Shown here one piece after another: positions 9,355 through 18,465 of a DNA stretch of 64,000 nucleotides (its first letter is position 1; the number at the start of each line of letters is the position of its first letter). Origin of the DNA: Pseudomonas morbosilactucae (GTDB lineage Bacteria > Pseudomonadota > Gammaproteobacteria > Pseudomonadales > Pseudomonadaceae); the NCBI RefSeq assembly GCF_023241715.1, contig NZ_JALQCW010000002.1:1-64000 (forward strand), given 5' to 3'. The position numbers and the translations under genes are program-made. The notes under the pieces are model-generated. The model was not told the origin of the DNA and made no database searches. It saw nothing but the letters and a program-made list of their open reading frames with translations.

Positions 9355-9828
9355 ATGATGACGCTGCCCCGCTCCGCATCGGTTGCCACTCTTGTCTGCG
9401 CCCTGGCCCTGCTCAGCGCCTGTTCCAGTGTGACCCGGGAAATCAACCCTGAACCCACCATCACGTCCGCCGGGATCCTGGCCTTTCGCGATATCTGCCT
9501 GAAGTCGGCACCAACCTTTGCCGGTGCCGAAACCGCGGCGAGAGCCCACGGCATCACTCAAATCACCGACGCCGGTTTCGCCAAGATGGGCATGAACCAG
9601 GACCAGACCCTGGGCGTGCAGATTCAGGCCAACAAGGAATGCGCGATCACCACCCCCAGCCAGAACGACAGCTCGCTGACCCTGCAATTCTTGAGCAGCG
9701 CCGGCAAGTTCTCCAGCACTCCGCTGGGCACGCAGGTGCCGGTGAAAATCACCCTTGATCAACAGACCTTTATCCTGATGCACGACCGCCGCGGCGGTGA
9801 AGCCTATGTGATGTTGAAAACCCCATAA
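9355..9828 (+). CDS. Small predicted lipoprotein, unknown function
   Basis: 157 aa. The signal sequence ends in the lipobox LLSAC (Cys about residue 22). The start is the first of two adjacent ATGs, with AAGGA 6 bases upstream. The mature part has two Cys (in DICLKSAP and NKECAITT), which could pair in the periplasm, and a C-terminal beta-rich stretch (QTFILMHDRRGGEAYVML). I do not recognise a family. It precedes the SMP-30-like gene by 50 bases on the same strand, so co-transcription is possible. Confidence 0.7.
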   Translation: MMTLPRSASVATLVCALALLSACSSVTREINPEPTITSAGILAFRDICLKSAPTFAGAETAARAHGITQITDAGFAKMGMNQDQTLGVQIQANKECAITTPSQNDSSLTLQFLSSAGKFSSTPLGTQVPVKITLDQQTFILMHDRRGGEAYVMLKTP

Positions 9829-9878
9829 GCCCGGGGCGGCCCCACAACAAAAACAACACCCCCACTACAGGACCCGCC

Positions 9879-10991
9879 ATGACCCGCGTCGCTCCCCGCC
9901 GCTTCAAGGTTCACCGCCTGGTGTTGCTACTGATCGTGGCCATCGGCGCCTTTTTGTTATTGGCACCGACCCAGGTCCAACCGGTGGCCTGGACGCCGCA
10001 ACCAGCGCCGTCCCTGAGCAGCGGCCCGTATGCCGAAAACCAAACACTCAAGGCCGTGGAACGGGTCGGCGCGGACGCTATCGACGGCCCGGAAGCCCTG
10101 CTGCTGGAGGGCAACCAACTGATCACCGGCCTGCACGATGGCCGGGTGATCCAGACCAGCCTCGACGGCACCACCCTCAAGGTGCTGGCCAACACTGGCG
10201 GCCGCCCCCTGGGCCTGGCCCGACACCCGGATGGGCGGCTGATCATCGCCGATGCCATCAAGGGCCTGCTGGCCCTGGACAGCAAGGGCCAATTGAACAC
10301 CCTGAGCACCGAGGCCAATGGCCTGAAGTTCGGCTTCACCGATGACGTGGCGGTGGACGCCGCCGGGCGCTATGCCTATTTCAGCGACGCCAGCAGCCGC
10401 TGGGGCTACGGCCACGATCGCGAAGCGGTGATCGAGCACGGCGGCGACGGACGCCTGTTGCGCTATGACTTCCAGAGCGGCAAGACCGAGCAGTTGCTGG
10501 ACCGCCTGGAGTTCGCCAACGGCGTCACCCTGGGGCCGGATGAGGCCTATGTACTGGTCAATGAAACCGGCGCCTATCGCATCAGCCGTTACTGGCTCAG
10601 CGGGCCCAAGGCGGGCAGCCACGATCTGTTTATCGACAACCTGCCAGGCCTCCCGGACAACCTCAGCTTCAATGGGCACAACCGTTTCTGGGTGGCCCTG
10701 TATGCGCCGCGCAACCCTCTACTGGACGGCACGGCCGAGTACCCCTGGGTGCGCAAAATGCTGGTGCGAGCGATGACGGTGCTGCCCAAGCCCGTGGAGA
10801 AACGCGGTTTTGTCATCGGCCTGGATCTGCAGGGCCAGGTGATCGCCAACCTGCAGGACGCCAGCAGCGGCAACTACTCGCCCATCACCACAGTGCGCGA
10901 ATACGCCGACGGTCTGTACCTGGGGTCACTGAAGGCCCGCCATATGGCGCGCTTGCCATTGAGCCAGGCCTTGCACGGCGGGGCGTTGTAG
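9879..10991 (+). CDS. SMP-30/strictosidine-synthase-like beta-propeller protein
   Basis: 370 aa. An N-terminal hydrophobic anchor (about residues 13-30) precedes a six-bladed propeller of the SMP-30/gluconolactonase/strictosidine-synthase-like group: DGPEALLLEGNQLITGLHDG, GRPLGLARHPDGRLIIAD, FTDDVAVDAAGRYAYFSDAS, FANGVTLGPDEAYVLVNET. It is probably a membrane-anchored periplasmic lactonase or esterase; the true substrate is not deducible. Full-length and undisturbed. Confidence 0.8.
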   Translation: MTRVAPRRFKVHRLVLLLIVAIGAFLLLAPTQVQPVAWTPQPAPSLSSGPYAENQTLKAVERVGADAIDGPEALLLEGNQLITGLHDGRVIQTSLDGTTLKVLANTGGRPLGLARHPDGRLIIADAIKGLLALDSKGQLNTLSTEANGLKFGFTDDVAVDAAGRYAYFSDASSRWGYGHDREAVIEHGGDGRLLRYDFQSGKTEQLLDRLEFANGVTLGPDEAYVLVNETGAYRISRYWLSGPKAGSHDLFIDNLPGLPDNLSFNGHNRFWVALYAPRNPLLDGTAEYPWVRKMLVRAMTVLPKPVEKRGFVIGLDLQGQVIANLQDASSGNYSPITTVREYADGLYLGSLKARHMARLPLSQALHGGAL

Positions 10992-11091
10992 AGGGTGCGT
11001 TGCAAGGGAGGCATTTTAGGCAGGGGATTTCAGCAAGACGGGGCGGGAAGCCGCGCCAGACGCGAGCTCCCCGCCGTGAGTTCGACCGGGG

Positions 11092-11325
11092 TCAGGAGTG
11101 GGCGGTGATTTTCTGGAAGATCTCGTCCTTGATCAGCAAACGTTTCTCCTTGAGCTTCTTCAGATCGTCATCAGCAGCGGCGGCGGCCTCGGCTTTGAGT
11201 ACCTCGTCGTCGATGCTGGAGTATTTGTCGAACAGCGCATTCAGGTGTGGATCATTGGCCCGACGCTGTTGAATGTCTTCTTTGCTGCAGCTCAGATCCT
11301 GATACAGATCGTGGGTCACCGGCAT
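11092..11325 (-). CDS. YdcH/DUF465 family small protein
   Basis: 77 aa, start ATG 11325 preceded by GGAGGTG. Short coiled-coil protein with the pattern of YdcH/DUF465: HDLYQDLSCSKEDIQQRRANDP at the front, an alanine/acid-rich middle and KLKEKRLLIKDEIFQ at the end. Function in the cell is not established. The open frame continues upstream to 11544, but the Shine-Dalgarno and the family N-terminus fix this start. Confidence 0.85.
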   Translation of the reverse strand: MPVTHDLYQDLSCSKEDIQQRRANDPHLNALFDKYSSIDDEVLKAEAAAAADDDLKKLKEKRLLIKDEIFQKITAHS

Positions 11326-11462
11326 GGAACACCTCCGTTGGTTGATCGGTGGCAAGCCCGCCGCAGCGTACCTGCCAGTTGTCAGCATGGCCTTGGCGAA
11401 GCGGGTCTGTCGACGACCAATGCCATTCGGCGCGACCGTTGGTCGCCTTGGGTCAGCCGAGG

Positions 11463-14119
11463 TCAGCCCCAACCCAGGGCCTGGGCCAGAAAAGGTGCCG
11501 TGCGGCTGCCGGGGTGCGCCGCCACCTGTTGCGGGGTGCCACACGCCACCAGGGTGCCGCCCTGGTCACCGGCTCCAGGGCCAACGTCCATGACCCAGTC
11601 TGCCTGGGCCACCACGCGCATTTCGTGCTCGACCACCACCACGCTGTGGCCGGCCTGGACCAGCAGGTCCAGTTGTTCCAGCAGGCGATCGACATCCCGC
11701 GGGTGCAGGCCAGTGGTGGGCTCATCCAACACATACAGGGTCGCGCCCCGAGCCGTGCGCTGCAGTTCGGTGGCCAGCTTGATGCGCTGCGCCTCGCCGC
11801 CGGACAGTTCGGTGGCCGGCTGACCCAGGCGCAAGTAGCCCAGGCCGATGTCGCGTAGCACCTCCAGGGAACGGCGGATCCCCGGTTGTTCGGCAAACAC
11901 CGTAACGGCCTGGTCCACAGTCAGGTGCAACACCTGGGCAATGCTCAACCCTTGCCAGGTCACCGCCAGGGTCTGCGGGCTGTAGCGCGCCCCGTGGCAG
12001 GTGGGGCACGGCGCATAGACGCTGGGCATAAACAACAACTCGACACTGACAAAGCCCTCGCCTTCGCACGCCGGGCAGCGGCCCTTGGCGACGTTGAAGG
12101 AAAACTGCCCGGCGTCATAACCCAGGGTCCGGGCCTCGGGGGTGGCGGCGAACAGTTTGCGCACCAGGTCGAACAGCCCGGTGTAGGTCGCCAGGTTGGA
12201 ACGCGGCGTGCGGCCAATGGGTTTCTGATCGACCTGGACCAGGCGCTTGATCTGCTCCAGCCCCGCCGTCACCCGTCCGTCGCTGAGGGCCGGTGCGTCA
12301 TCTTCCAGATTCAATGCTTCCGGCTCGTCGCGGCCCGCCCCCTTGCCCAAATGGGCCCCCACCAGTTCCAGCAGGGCCTGGCTGACCAGGCTCGACTTGC
12401 CCGAACCGGACACCCCGGTCACTGCGGTAAAGCAGCCCAGGGGGAATTCGGCGCTGAGGTTATCCAGGTTGTTGCGGCGGATGCCCTCCAGGCGCAACCA
12501 GCCCTGGGCCTGACGCGGTGCACGCCGGGCCGGGGCCTGTTCAGCGAACAGGTAGGCGCGAGTCTGGGACTCCGGCACCTGGGCCAGGCCCGCTGGTGGA
12601 CCGCTGTAAAGCACACGCCGCCGTGCTCGCCGGCGGCCGGGCCAACGTCGATCAGCCAATCGGCGCGACGCATGGTCTGCACATCGTGCTCCACCACAAA
12701 CAACGAATTGCCCGCCGCCTTGAGCCGTTGCAAGGCTTCGAACAGCGCCTCGGCATCTGCCGGATGCAAACCCGCCGAAGGCTCGTCCAGCACATAGATG
12801 ACGCCAAACAACTGCGAGCCCAACTGGGTCGCCAGGCGCAGGCGCTGCAACTCCCCGGACGACAGGGTCGGGGTGCTGCGCTCCAGGGCCAGGTAACCCA
12901 GGCCCAAATCGATCAAGGTGCCGACCCGCTCCAGCAAGTCCTGGGCGATGCGCTGGGCGGCCAGGCGTTTTTCCAGGGACAGGTTCGGCGTGTGCCGCAC
13001 ATCCGGTGCGCCGCCGTGGCCGGGCGCGCCCTTGGCCACCCGTTGCTGGCGCGCCTCGCGGGTCTGTTGGTGGCTCAACACCGCACCGCCCTCCTCGGCC
13101 TGCTCCAGGTAAGCCTGGGCCGCCACCGGCTTGAGCACCTCGGCCAATTGCAGCAAGGGCATCTGCGCCAGCTCGCCGATGTCCAGCCCGGCAAAGGTCA
13201 CCGACAGCGCCTCGCGCTTGAGGCGCTTGCCCGCGCACAACGGGCACGGGCTGCCGAGCATAAAGCGCGACACGCGCTTCTTCATCAGCGCGCTCTGGGT
13301 GTGGGTGAAGGTGTGCAGCACATACCGCCGGGCACCGCTGAAGGTGCCCATGTAGCTGGGCTCCGCCTGACGTTTGAGGGCCTCGCGGGTCTGCTCGGGG
13401 GTCAGGCCGGCGTACACCGGCACGGTGGGGGTTTCTTCGGTGAAGAGAATCCAGTCACGCTGTTTTTTCGGCAGGTCGCGCCAGGGAATGTCCACGTCAT
13501 AACCCAGGGTCACGAGAATGTCCCGCAGGTTCTGCCCCTGCCAGGCCAGGGGCCAGGAGGCCACGGCGCGCTGGCGGATGGTCAGCGACGGATCCGGCAC
13601 CATGGACGCCTCGTTCACCTCATACACCCGGCCCAGGCCATGGCACTCGGGGCAGGCGCCCTGGGGCGTGTTGGGAGAGAAGTCCTCGGCATAGAGCATC
13701 GGCTGCCCCGGCGGGTAACTGCCGGCCCGGGAATACAGCATGCGGATCAGGCTGGACAAGGTGGTGACGCTGCCCACCGAGGAGCGGGTGCTCGGCGTGC
13801 CCCGCTGCTGTTGCAAGGCCACGGCTGGTGGCAGGCCGTCGATGGCGTCCACGTCCGGCACCCCGACCTGATCGATCAGGCGGCGCGCGTAAGGCGCCAC
13901 GGATTCGAAATAGCGGCGCTGAGCCTCGGCGTACAAGGTGGAAAACGCCAGGGACGATTTACCAGAGCCGGATACCCCAGTGAACACCACCAGCGCATCC
14001 CGGGGAATGTCCACATCGACGTTTTTCAGGTTGTGCTCACGGGCCCCGCGAACCTTGACGAAACCAGTGCTGTTGGCCGGCAGCGCGGCGGCCGGTGGAA
14101 CGGAACGCGAAGACGTCAT
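11463..14119 (-). pseudogene. UvrA2-type excinuclease ABC subunit A paralogue, frameshifted as written
   Basis: Tandem ABC ATPase of the UvrA family. First half: Walker A GVSGSGKSS (about residue 48), zinc-ligand pairs CPECHG and CPLCAG, signature LSSGELQRLRLATQL. Second half: Walker A GVSGSGKSS, CPACEGEG and CPTCHG, signature LSGGEAQRIKLATEL. The two halves are in different frames; the break is at about 12616, where one missing G/C turns a GGRVLYSG-like sequence out of frame. Repaired length is about 886 aa, shorter than true UvrA (about 940), as in the UvrA2 class linked with DNA-damage or drug tolerance. ATG 14119 with AAGGTCG upstream is preferred to 14137. Confidence 0.8.
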
Positions 14120-14174
14120 GAATCGACCTTGTAGCAAAAATCAGGAAAGGCGCAGGGCCCGGGGCCCCGGATCA

Positions 14175-16310
14175 TCACACAGACGGCGGCGCACTGCCCA
14201 CCGATGCCAACACCCCGCGCACCATTCCCAGCAGCGCGTCGGGGCCATAGGGTTTGCTCAGCAGGTGCGTGTCGGGGCTGAGTTGATGATTACGGGATAT
14301 CAGGTCACGGGTATGCCCCGAAGTGAACAGCACGGCAATCGCCGGCGTCTGGGTCTTGGCCCAGGACGCCAGGTCGCGGCTCTTGATCAGCCCGGGCATC
14401 ACCACATCGGTGAAAATCAAATCCACCTGGGCGCCGTTCAGCAGCACCTGCATGGCCTGGTCGCCATTGGCCGCGGTCAGCACCTGGTAGCCGGCATGCT
14501 GCAACAACTCCACGGCAGCGCTGCGTACCGCCTCATTGTCCTCCACCACCAGGATGCGCTCGCCGGCGCCGCCCACATCCAGCATCGGCAGTGCCTCCTC
14601 GGCGCTGGCCTGTTCACGGCTGCGGGGGAAATACAGCTGCACCGTGGTGCCCTGCCCCGGGGTGCTGAGCATCTCGATGTGGCCGCCGCTCTGTTTGACG
14701 AAACCGAACACCATGCTCAAGCCCAGCCCGGTGCCCTGGCCATCGGTCTTGGTGGTGAAGAATGGTTCAAACGCCTGGCGCAGCACTTCGGGGGGCATGC
14801 CGCCGCCGCAGTCGCTGACCGACAGCCGCAGGTACTCCCCCGCGCCAATGTCCTTGCCCACGCAGAACTCCCGCTCCAGCGTCACATTCTGCGCGGCGAT
14901 GGCGATGGTGCCCTCGCCCTGCATCGCGTCCCGGGCATTGATGGCCAGGTTGAGCACGGCGTTTTCCAGTTGATGACGGTCGACATGAATGCACCAGGGG
15001 TCGTCGGGCAGGTGCACCTCGATCTGAATGGTCTCGCCCAGGGCCCGCTGCAACAGTTCCCCGAGCCCGGCATACAGGTGCCGCGGGTTGTAGACCGCCG
15101 GCGACAACGGCTGGCGCCGGGCAAAGGCAAGCAGTTGTGCCGACAGGGTGGCACCGCGCTCGACGGCCGCCAGGGCCGCACGGGTGCGGCGCTGCACATT
15201 GGCGTTCTCCGGTTCGTGGCGGGCCAGCAGGTGCAGGTTGCCGGCGATGACTTGCAGCAGGTTGTTGAAGTCATGGGCCACGCCGCCGGTCAGGCCGCCG
15301 ATGGCTTCCAGCTTCTGCGCCTGACGCAGTTGCTCTTCTGCCTCCAGGCGCGCATCGACCTCATCCAGCACCCGCTGCTCCAGGTCACGGGTCAACTGCC
15401 GCAGGGCTTCTTCGGCGATGCGTCGCTCGTGGATATCAATCAATACACCCGGGAAGCGCAAGGCCTGGCCCGCGCTGTCGAACTCACAACGGCCACAGGC
15501 CATGACCCAGCGGTAGCACTCGTCGGCGCCCCGCACCCGGTACTCGGCGTTGTAGGGCACGCCCCGGGCCAGGCTTTCATCAACCCGTTCGCGCACCCTG
15601 GGCACGTCGTCTGGGTGAATGCGCGCCTCGGCATTGGCCATGGGCAAGTCATCCAGGGGCTGTTCCAGGGGATAGGCGAAGGTGCGGGCAAAACGCTCAT
15701 CGCCCGACAGCCGATTGGCCTGCAAGTCCCAGACAAAAGAACCCAGCAGCGCACCGGCATTCAAGGCCAGTTGCACCCGCTCGTTCTCGGCCCGATAAGC
15801 GTGCTCGGCGGCCTGGCGCCGCTGCTCGGAAATCACATGCTCGGTGGTCTCCACAACAATCGCCAAGACCCCGGCCGGTGCCTGGCTGTCGTCCGCCACC
15901 GGGCTGTAGTAAAGGTCCAGCCAGACCGTTTCCGGCACCCCGTTGCGCAGCAGTGTCAGGTCTTTATTGCGAAAGGACAGGGTCCCCCCGGCCAGGCAGG
16001 TGTCGACGATGTCACGGTTGAACTCGGCCACTTCCGGCCACCCAAGCTCCACCGGGCAACCCAAAAGGAAGGGGTGGCGACCGCCGGCAAACACCGCGTA
16101 GGCATCGTTGTAGATCATGTAGCCCAAGTGCCCCCAGAGCATCACCTGGGGCACGGGTGAACCGAGCATGAACTGCACGGTGCTGCGCAGGCTCAAGCTC
16201 CAGTCCTGCAACGGCCCGAGGTCAGTGATGGACCAGTCGAAACGGCGAATGCGCTCGGCCATCTCGCCTTTCCAGCCTTGGCATCCGTAGTCATCAGATA
16301 AGAACGGCAT
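14175..16310 (-). CDS. Soluble hybrid sensor histidine kinase (PAS-PAS-HisKA-HATPase-REC)
   Basis: 711 aa, no membrane segment, so a cytoplasmic sensor. Two PAS-like regions (about 35-155 and 195-300; the second has the PAS_3-type ARIHPDD...EYRVRGADECYRWV) are followed by a short coiled coil, the dimerisation box GGVAHDFNNLLQVIAGNL with the phospho-acceptor His, and an ATPase domain with INARDAM, DCGGGM and GTGLGLSM. The C-terminal receiver has ILVVEDNEAV and the likely phospho-Asp in LIFTDVVMPG. No response regulator lies next to it, so its output is unknown. It ends 56 bases from the uvrA2 start. Confidence 0.88.
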   Translation of the reverse strand: MPFLSDDYGCQGWKGEMAERIRRFDWSITDLGPLQDWSLSLRSTVQFMLGSPVPQVMLWGHLGYMIYNDAYAVFAGGRHPFLLGCPVELGWPEVAEFNRDIVDTCLAGGTLSFRNKDLTLLRNGVPETVWLDLYYSPVADDSQAPAGVLAIVVETTEHVISEQRRQAAEHAYRAENERVQLALNAGALLGSFVWDLQANRLSGDERFARTFAYPLEQPLDDLPMANAEARIHPDDVPRVRERVDESLARGVPYNAEYRVRGADECYRWVMACGRCEFDSAGQALRFPGVLIDIHERRIAEEALRQLTRDLEQRVLDEVDARLEAEEQLRQAQKLEAIGGLTGGVAHDFNNLLQVIAGNLHLLARHEPENANVQRRTRAALAAVERGATLSAQLLAFARRQPLSPAVYNPRHLYAGLGELLQRALGETIQIEVHLPDDPWCIHVDRHQLENAVLNLAINARDAMQGEGTIAIAAQNVTLEREFCVGKDIGAGEYLRLSVSDCGGGMPPEVLRQAFEPFFTTKTDGQGTGLGLSMVFGFVKQSGGHIEMLSTPGQGTTVQLYFPRSREQASAEEALPMLDVGGAGERILVVEDNEAVRSAAVELLQHAGYQVLTAANGDQAMQVLLNGAQVDLIFTDVVMPGLIKSRDLASWAKTQTPAIAVLFTSGHTRDLISRNHQLSPDTHLLSKPYGPDALLGMVRGVLASVGSAPPSV

Positions 16311-16487
16311 TGGCGAACTCTATGCAGAACATAACAGGGAGGATGTTCAGACAACGTGGCGCGACACCCTGAGCCTTTGAGTATGGCCCCTAAAGATGGT
16401 TTCACCTTTTCGCAAGACGACCACGAATGTTCCAGGCGCGCACCCACAAGTGGCGCCCGGAAAGAGCGGGTTGCCCGCCCCCTTGAT

Positions 16488-17147
16488 TCAGTCGGTGCCG
16501 TACTTGGGCGAACGGGGCCCGTAAAGCAGGCCGGTCCGTTGCCCGGCGGACAGCAGTCGCTGGCTGGTGATCCCGGCGATCGGGTGCCCGGCGTCGGTGG
16601 CACTGTTGATGATCTGCTTGACCGCCGCCGTGATCAGCATGCCCACCAGGCCGCCTCCACCGTTATTGCCGCCCTCTTCGCTGGACGCCCGGGCGCTGCC
16701 GGTCCACAGCGTGGTACCGGACTTCAGGTCAACCAGGCGGGCACTGGCCGTGACCACGGTTTCGCTGGTGATCAGCATGTAGCTGGTGCCGTACTCCTTG
16801 ACCGTGATGTATAGGCCGGCGTCCGCGCCAAAGATTTCATTGAGCTTGGCCGGGCTTACCTCATGAATATCCGCCGGAGTGGTCAGGCCATTGCTGCGGA
16901 ACGTCTCATCCACCAGGGCGATGGGCATCACGTAGTAACCGGCTTCAGCCAAAGGAAAGGTGACTTGGGACAGCAGGCTGTAGGAGGCCTTGACGTCCGG
17001 CGACTCGTTGAGCGGCGGAAGCACCAGGATCGACTTCGGTCGAGCCTGCTTATAAGCCGAATAGTCCACGCTCTTGGGGGCGACACAGGCGGTCAGCGAT
17101 ACCAAGGCCAGTACCCCGAGCAGGTTGCGAAAAACACCCTGGATCAT
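16488..17147 (-). CDS. GNA1162/DUF799-like lipoprotein
   Basis: 219 aa lipoprotein: lipobox LTAC with Cys 21. The body matches the GNA1162/DUF799 type (ARPKSILVLPPLNESPDVKASYS, TFPLAEAGYYVMPIALVDETF, GADAGLYITVKEYGTSY), with a Gly/Asn-rich loop EEGGNNGGGGLVG near the end. It is the third gene of a set with the CsgG-like and DUF4810 lipoproteins; its ATG overlaps the previous stop by 4 bases. By analogy with TolB-N-like folds, an outer-membrane-associated assembly is plausible; its substrate is unknown. Confidence 0.85.
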   Translation of the reverse strand: MIQGVFRNLLGVLALVSLTACVAPKSVDYSAYKQARPKSILVLPPLNESPDVKASYSLLSQVTFPLAEAGYYVMPIALVDETFRSNGLTTPADIHEVSPAKLNEIFGADAGLYITVKEYGTSYMLITSETVVTASARLVDLKSGTTLWTGSARASSEEGGNNGGGGLVGMLITAAVKQIINSATDAGHPIAGITSQRLLSAGQRTGLLYGPRSPKYGTD

Positions 17148-17515
17148 TGGGCACCTCCGGTCTTGGCGTTCTTGAGCAGGAAGTTCATGTACGGCGCGGA
17201 CTCAGGGAACAAGGCCTTTTCGGTATTGAACTGCTGCACCATCTGATCGTCCTTACCCAGGCTGGAATAGAGCATGCCCAGGTGCGCGTGGTAACCCGGA
17301 GGCACCGCCTTGCCCGTAGACTTGATCTTCTGCAGGTCCCGCTCCAGAGCTTCGACTTGGGCTTCCTTGGCTTCCTCACCCTTGAAATACTCATACACCT
17401 GGGGCTGGTAGTCTTCCCATTGATAGAGCGTCTTGGGGCCACTGCAGCCCGCCAGCAACGCGCCGGCAAGCAGTAACGCAACCGGCATGGGCCGCGACAT
17501 CAGGATTGTGTACAT
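17144..17515 (-). CDS. DUF4810-type lipoprotein
   Basis: 123 aa with lipobox LLAGC (Cys 24). The mature part is helical: YQWEDYQPQVYEYFKGEEAKE, then a charged helix and HAHLGMLYSSLGKDDQMVQQF, TPR-like and typical of DUF4810. It overlaps the following GNA1162-like gene by 4 bases (ATGA) and starts 29 bases after the CsgG-like stop, showing an operon. Start 17515 has an AAGGA 11 bases upstream; an internal ATG at 17500 lacks a ribosome site. Confidence 0.85.
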   Translation of the reverse strand: MYTILMSRPMPVALLLAGALLAGCSGPKTLYQWEDYQPQVYEYFKGEEAKEAQVEALERDLQKIKSTGKAVPPGYHAHLGMLYSSLGKDDQMVQQFNTEKALFPESAPYMNFLLKNAKTGGAQ

Positions 17516-17544
17516 GGGTCAACGATTCCTTGTCAGTACCTTGA

Positions 17545-18225
17545 TCAGCGGCCTGGGGTCCAGGCGCCGGAGTTGATCCCTTCCACCAGGCGGTTGATCG
17601 CCTCGCGCATGGCCAGGTCAAGCACCTTGCCGTTGAGGGTCGAGTCATAGGAGGCGGTCCCGCCGAAGCCGATGACTTCACGGTTGGACAAGGCGTACTC
17701 ACCGGCGCCCTGGGTGGAATAGACCACCTCGGAAGTGCTGATATTGACGATATTCAGGTTGACCTTGGCGTAAGCCACCTGGGTCTTGCCACGCCCCAGA
17801 ATACCGAACAGTTGACGGTCGCCGGTTTCCTTGCGGCCGAACTCGGTGACATCACCGGTGACCACGAAGTCGGCGCCCTTGAGCTTTTGCGCCTGCCCCT
17901 TGATTGCCGCTTCCTGCTGGATTTCGCCCATGTTGTCGCGATCCAGCACGTTGAAACGGTTGGTCTGCTGCAGATGGGTGATCAGGATGGTCTTGGCCTG
18001 GCCGCCGAGACGGTCCACACCATCGGAAAAGATGCCGCGCATGTAGCTGGAGCGGTTATCGAATTTGCCCACGGCCATCGGCACCCGTACGCCACTGTAG
18101 GCACGGCTGGCACTTTCGACCTTCTCCACCGGCAGTGCCCGCGAGCTTTCGGTGGCGCAACCGCCCAGGCTCGCCAAGACCGCCACGGCCACGCCAGACA
18201 GCAAAACCTTCGAGATCACTCTCAT
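17545..18225 (-). CDS. CsgG/HfaB-family outer-membrane lipoprotein
   Basis: 226 aa. Lipobox SLGGC (Cys 23) and CsgG-type core: VPMAVGKFDNRSSYMRGIFSDG, QTNRFNVLDRDNMGEIQQEA, GADFVVTGDVTEFG, and the C-terminal helix LDLAMREAINRLVEGI. ATG 18225 preceded by AGAGGGA is preferred to an upstream ATG at 18324. CsgG proper forms the curli secretion pore, but there are no curli genes here; the partner lipoproteins place it in the three-gene CsgG-DUF4810-GNA1162 set. About 240 bases upstream are free for its promoter. Confidence 0.85.
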   Translation of the reverse strand: MRVISKVLLSGVAVAVLASLGGCATESSRALPVEKVESASRAYSGVRVPMAVGKFDNRSSYMRGIFSDGVDRLGGQAKTILITHLQQTNRFNVLDRDNMGEIQQEAAIKGQAQKLKGADFVVTGDVTEFGRKETGDRQLFGILGRGKTQVAYAKVNLNIVNISTSEVVYSTQGAGEYALSNREVIGFGGTASYDSTLNGKVLDLAMREAINRLVEGINSGAWTPGR

Positions 18226-18465
18226 TCCGCATTCCCTCTTGAACATCGATGAAGCTGATTTTATCCCGCCACACAGCACCCGTTTGCAGGGGCTGCGCAC
18301 CTTGAAAAGGTGTGGCGCGAACATCTGAAAACTGACGCGCAGAACGTCACTGGTGGGCGATTATGCCTAAGCGTCATGTGTCCGAACAGCATAAAAAACC
18401 CAGCAATCAAGTCTCGACCCCCTATTACCATAAGCCCCGCCGAGCATCGCCAACCGGGCTGCGAC

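Noticed and set aside
7141..9828. 895-residue plus-strand frame opposite the glucosidase gene
   Set aside because: Antisense shadow caused by high GC at third positions; only its last 157 residues (from 9355) are a real lipoprotein gene.
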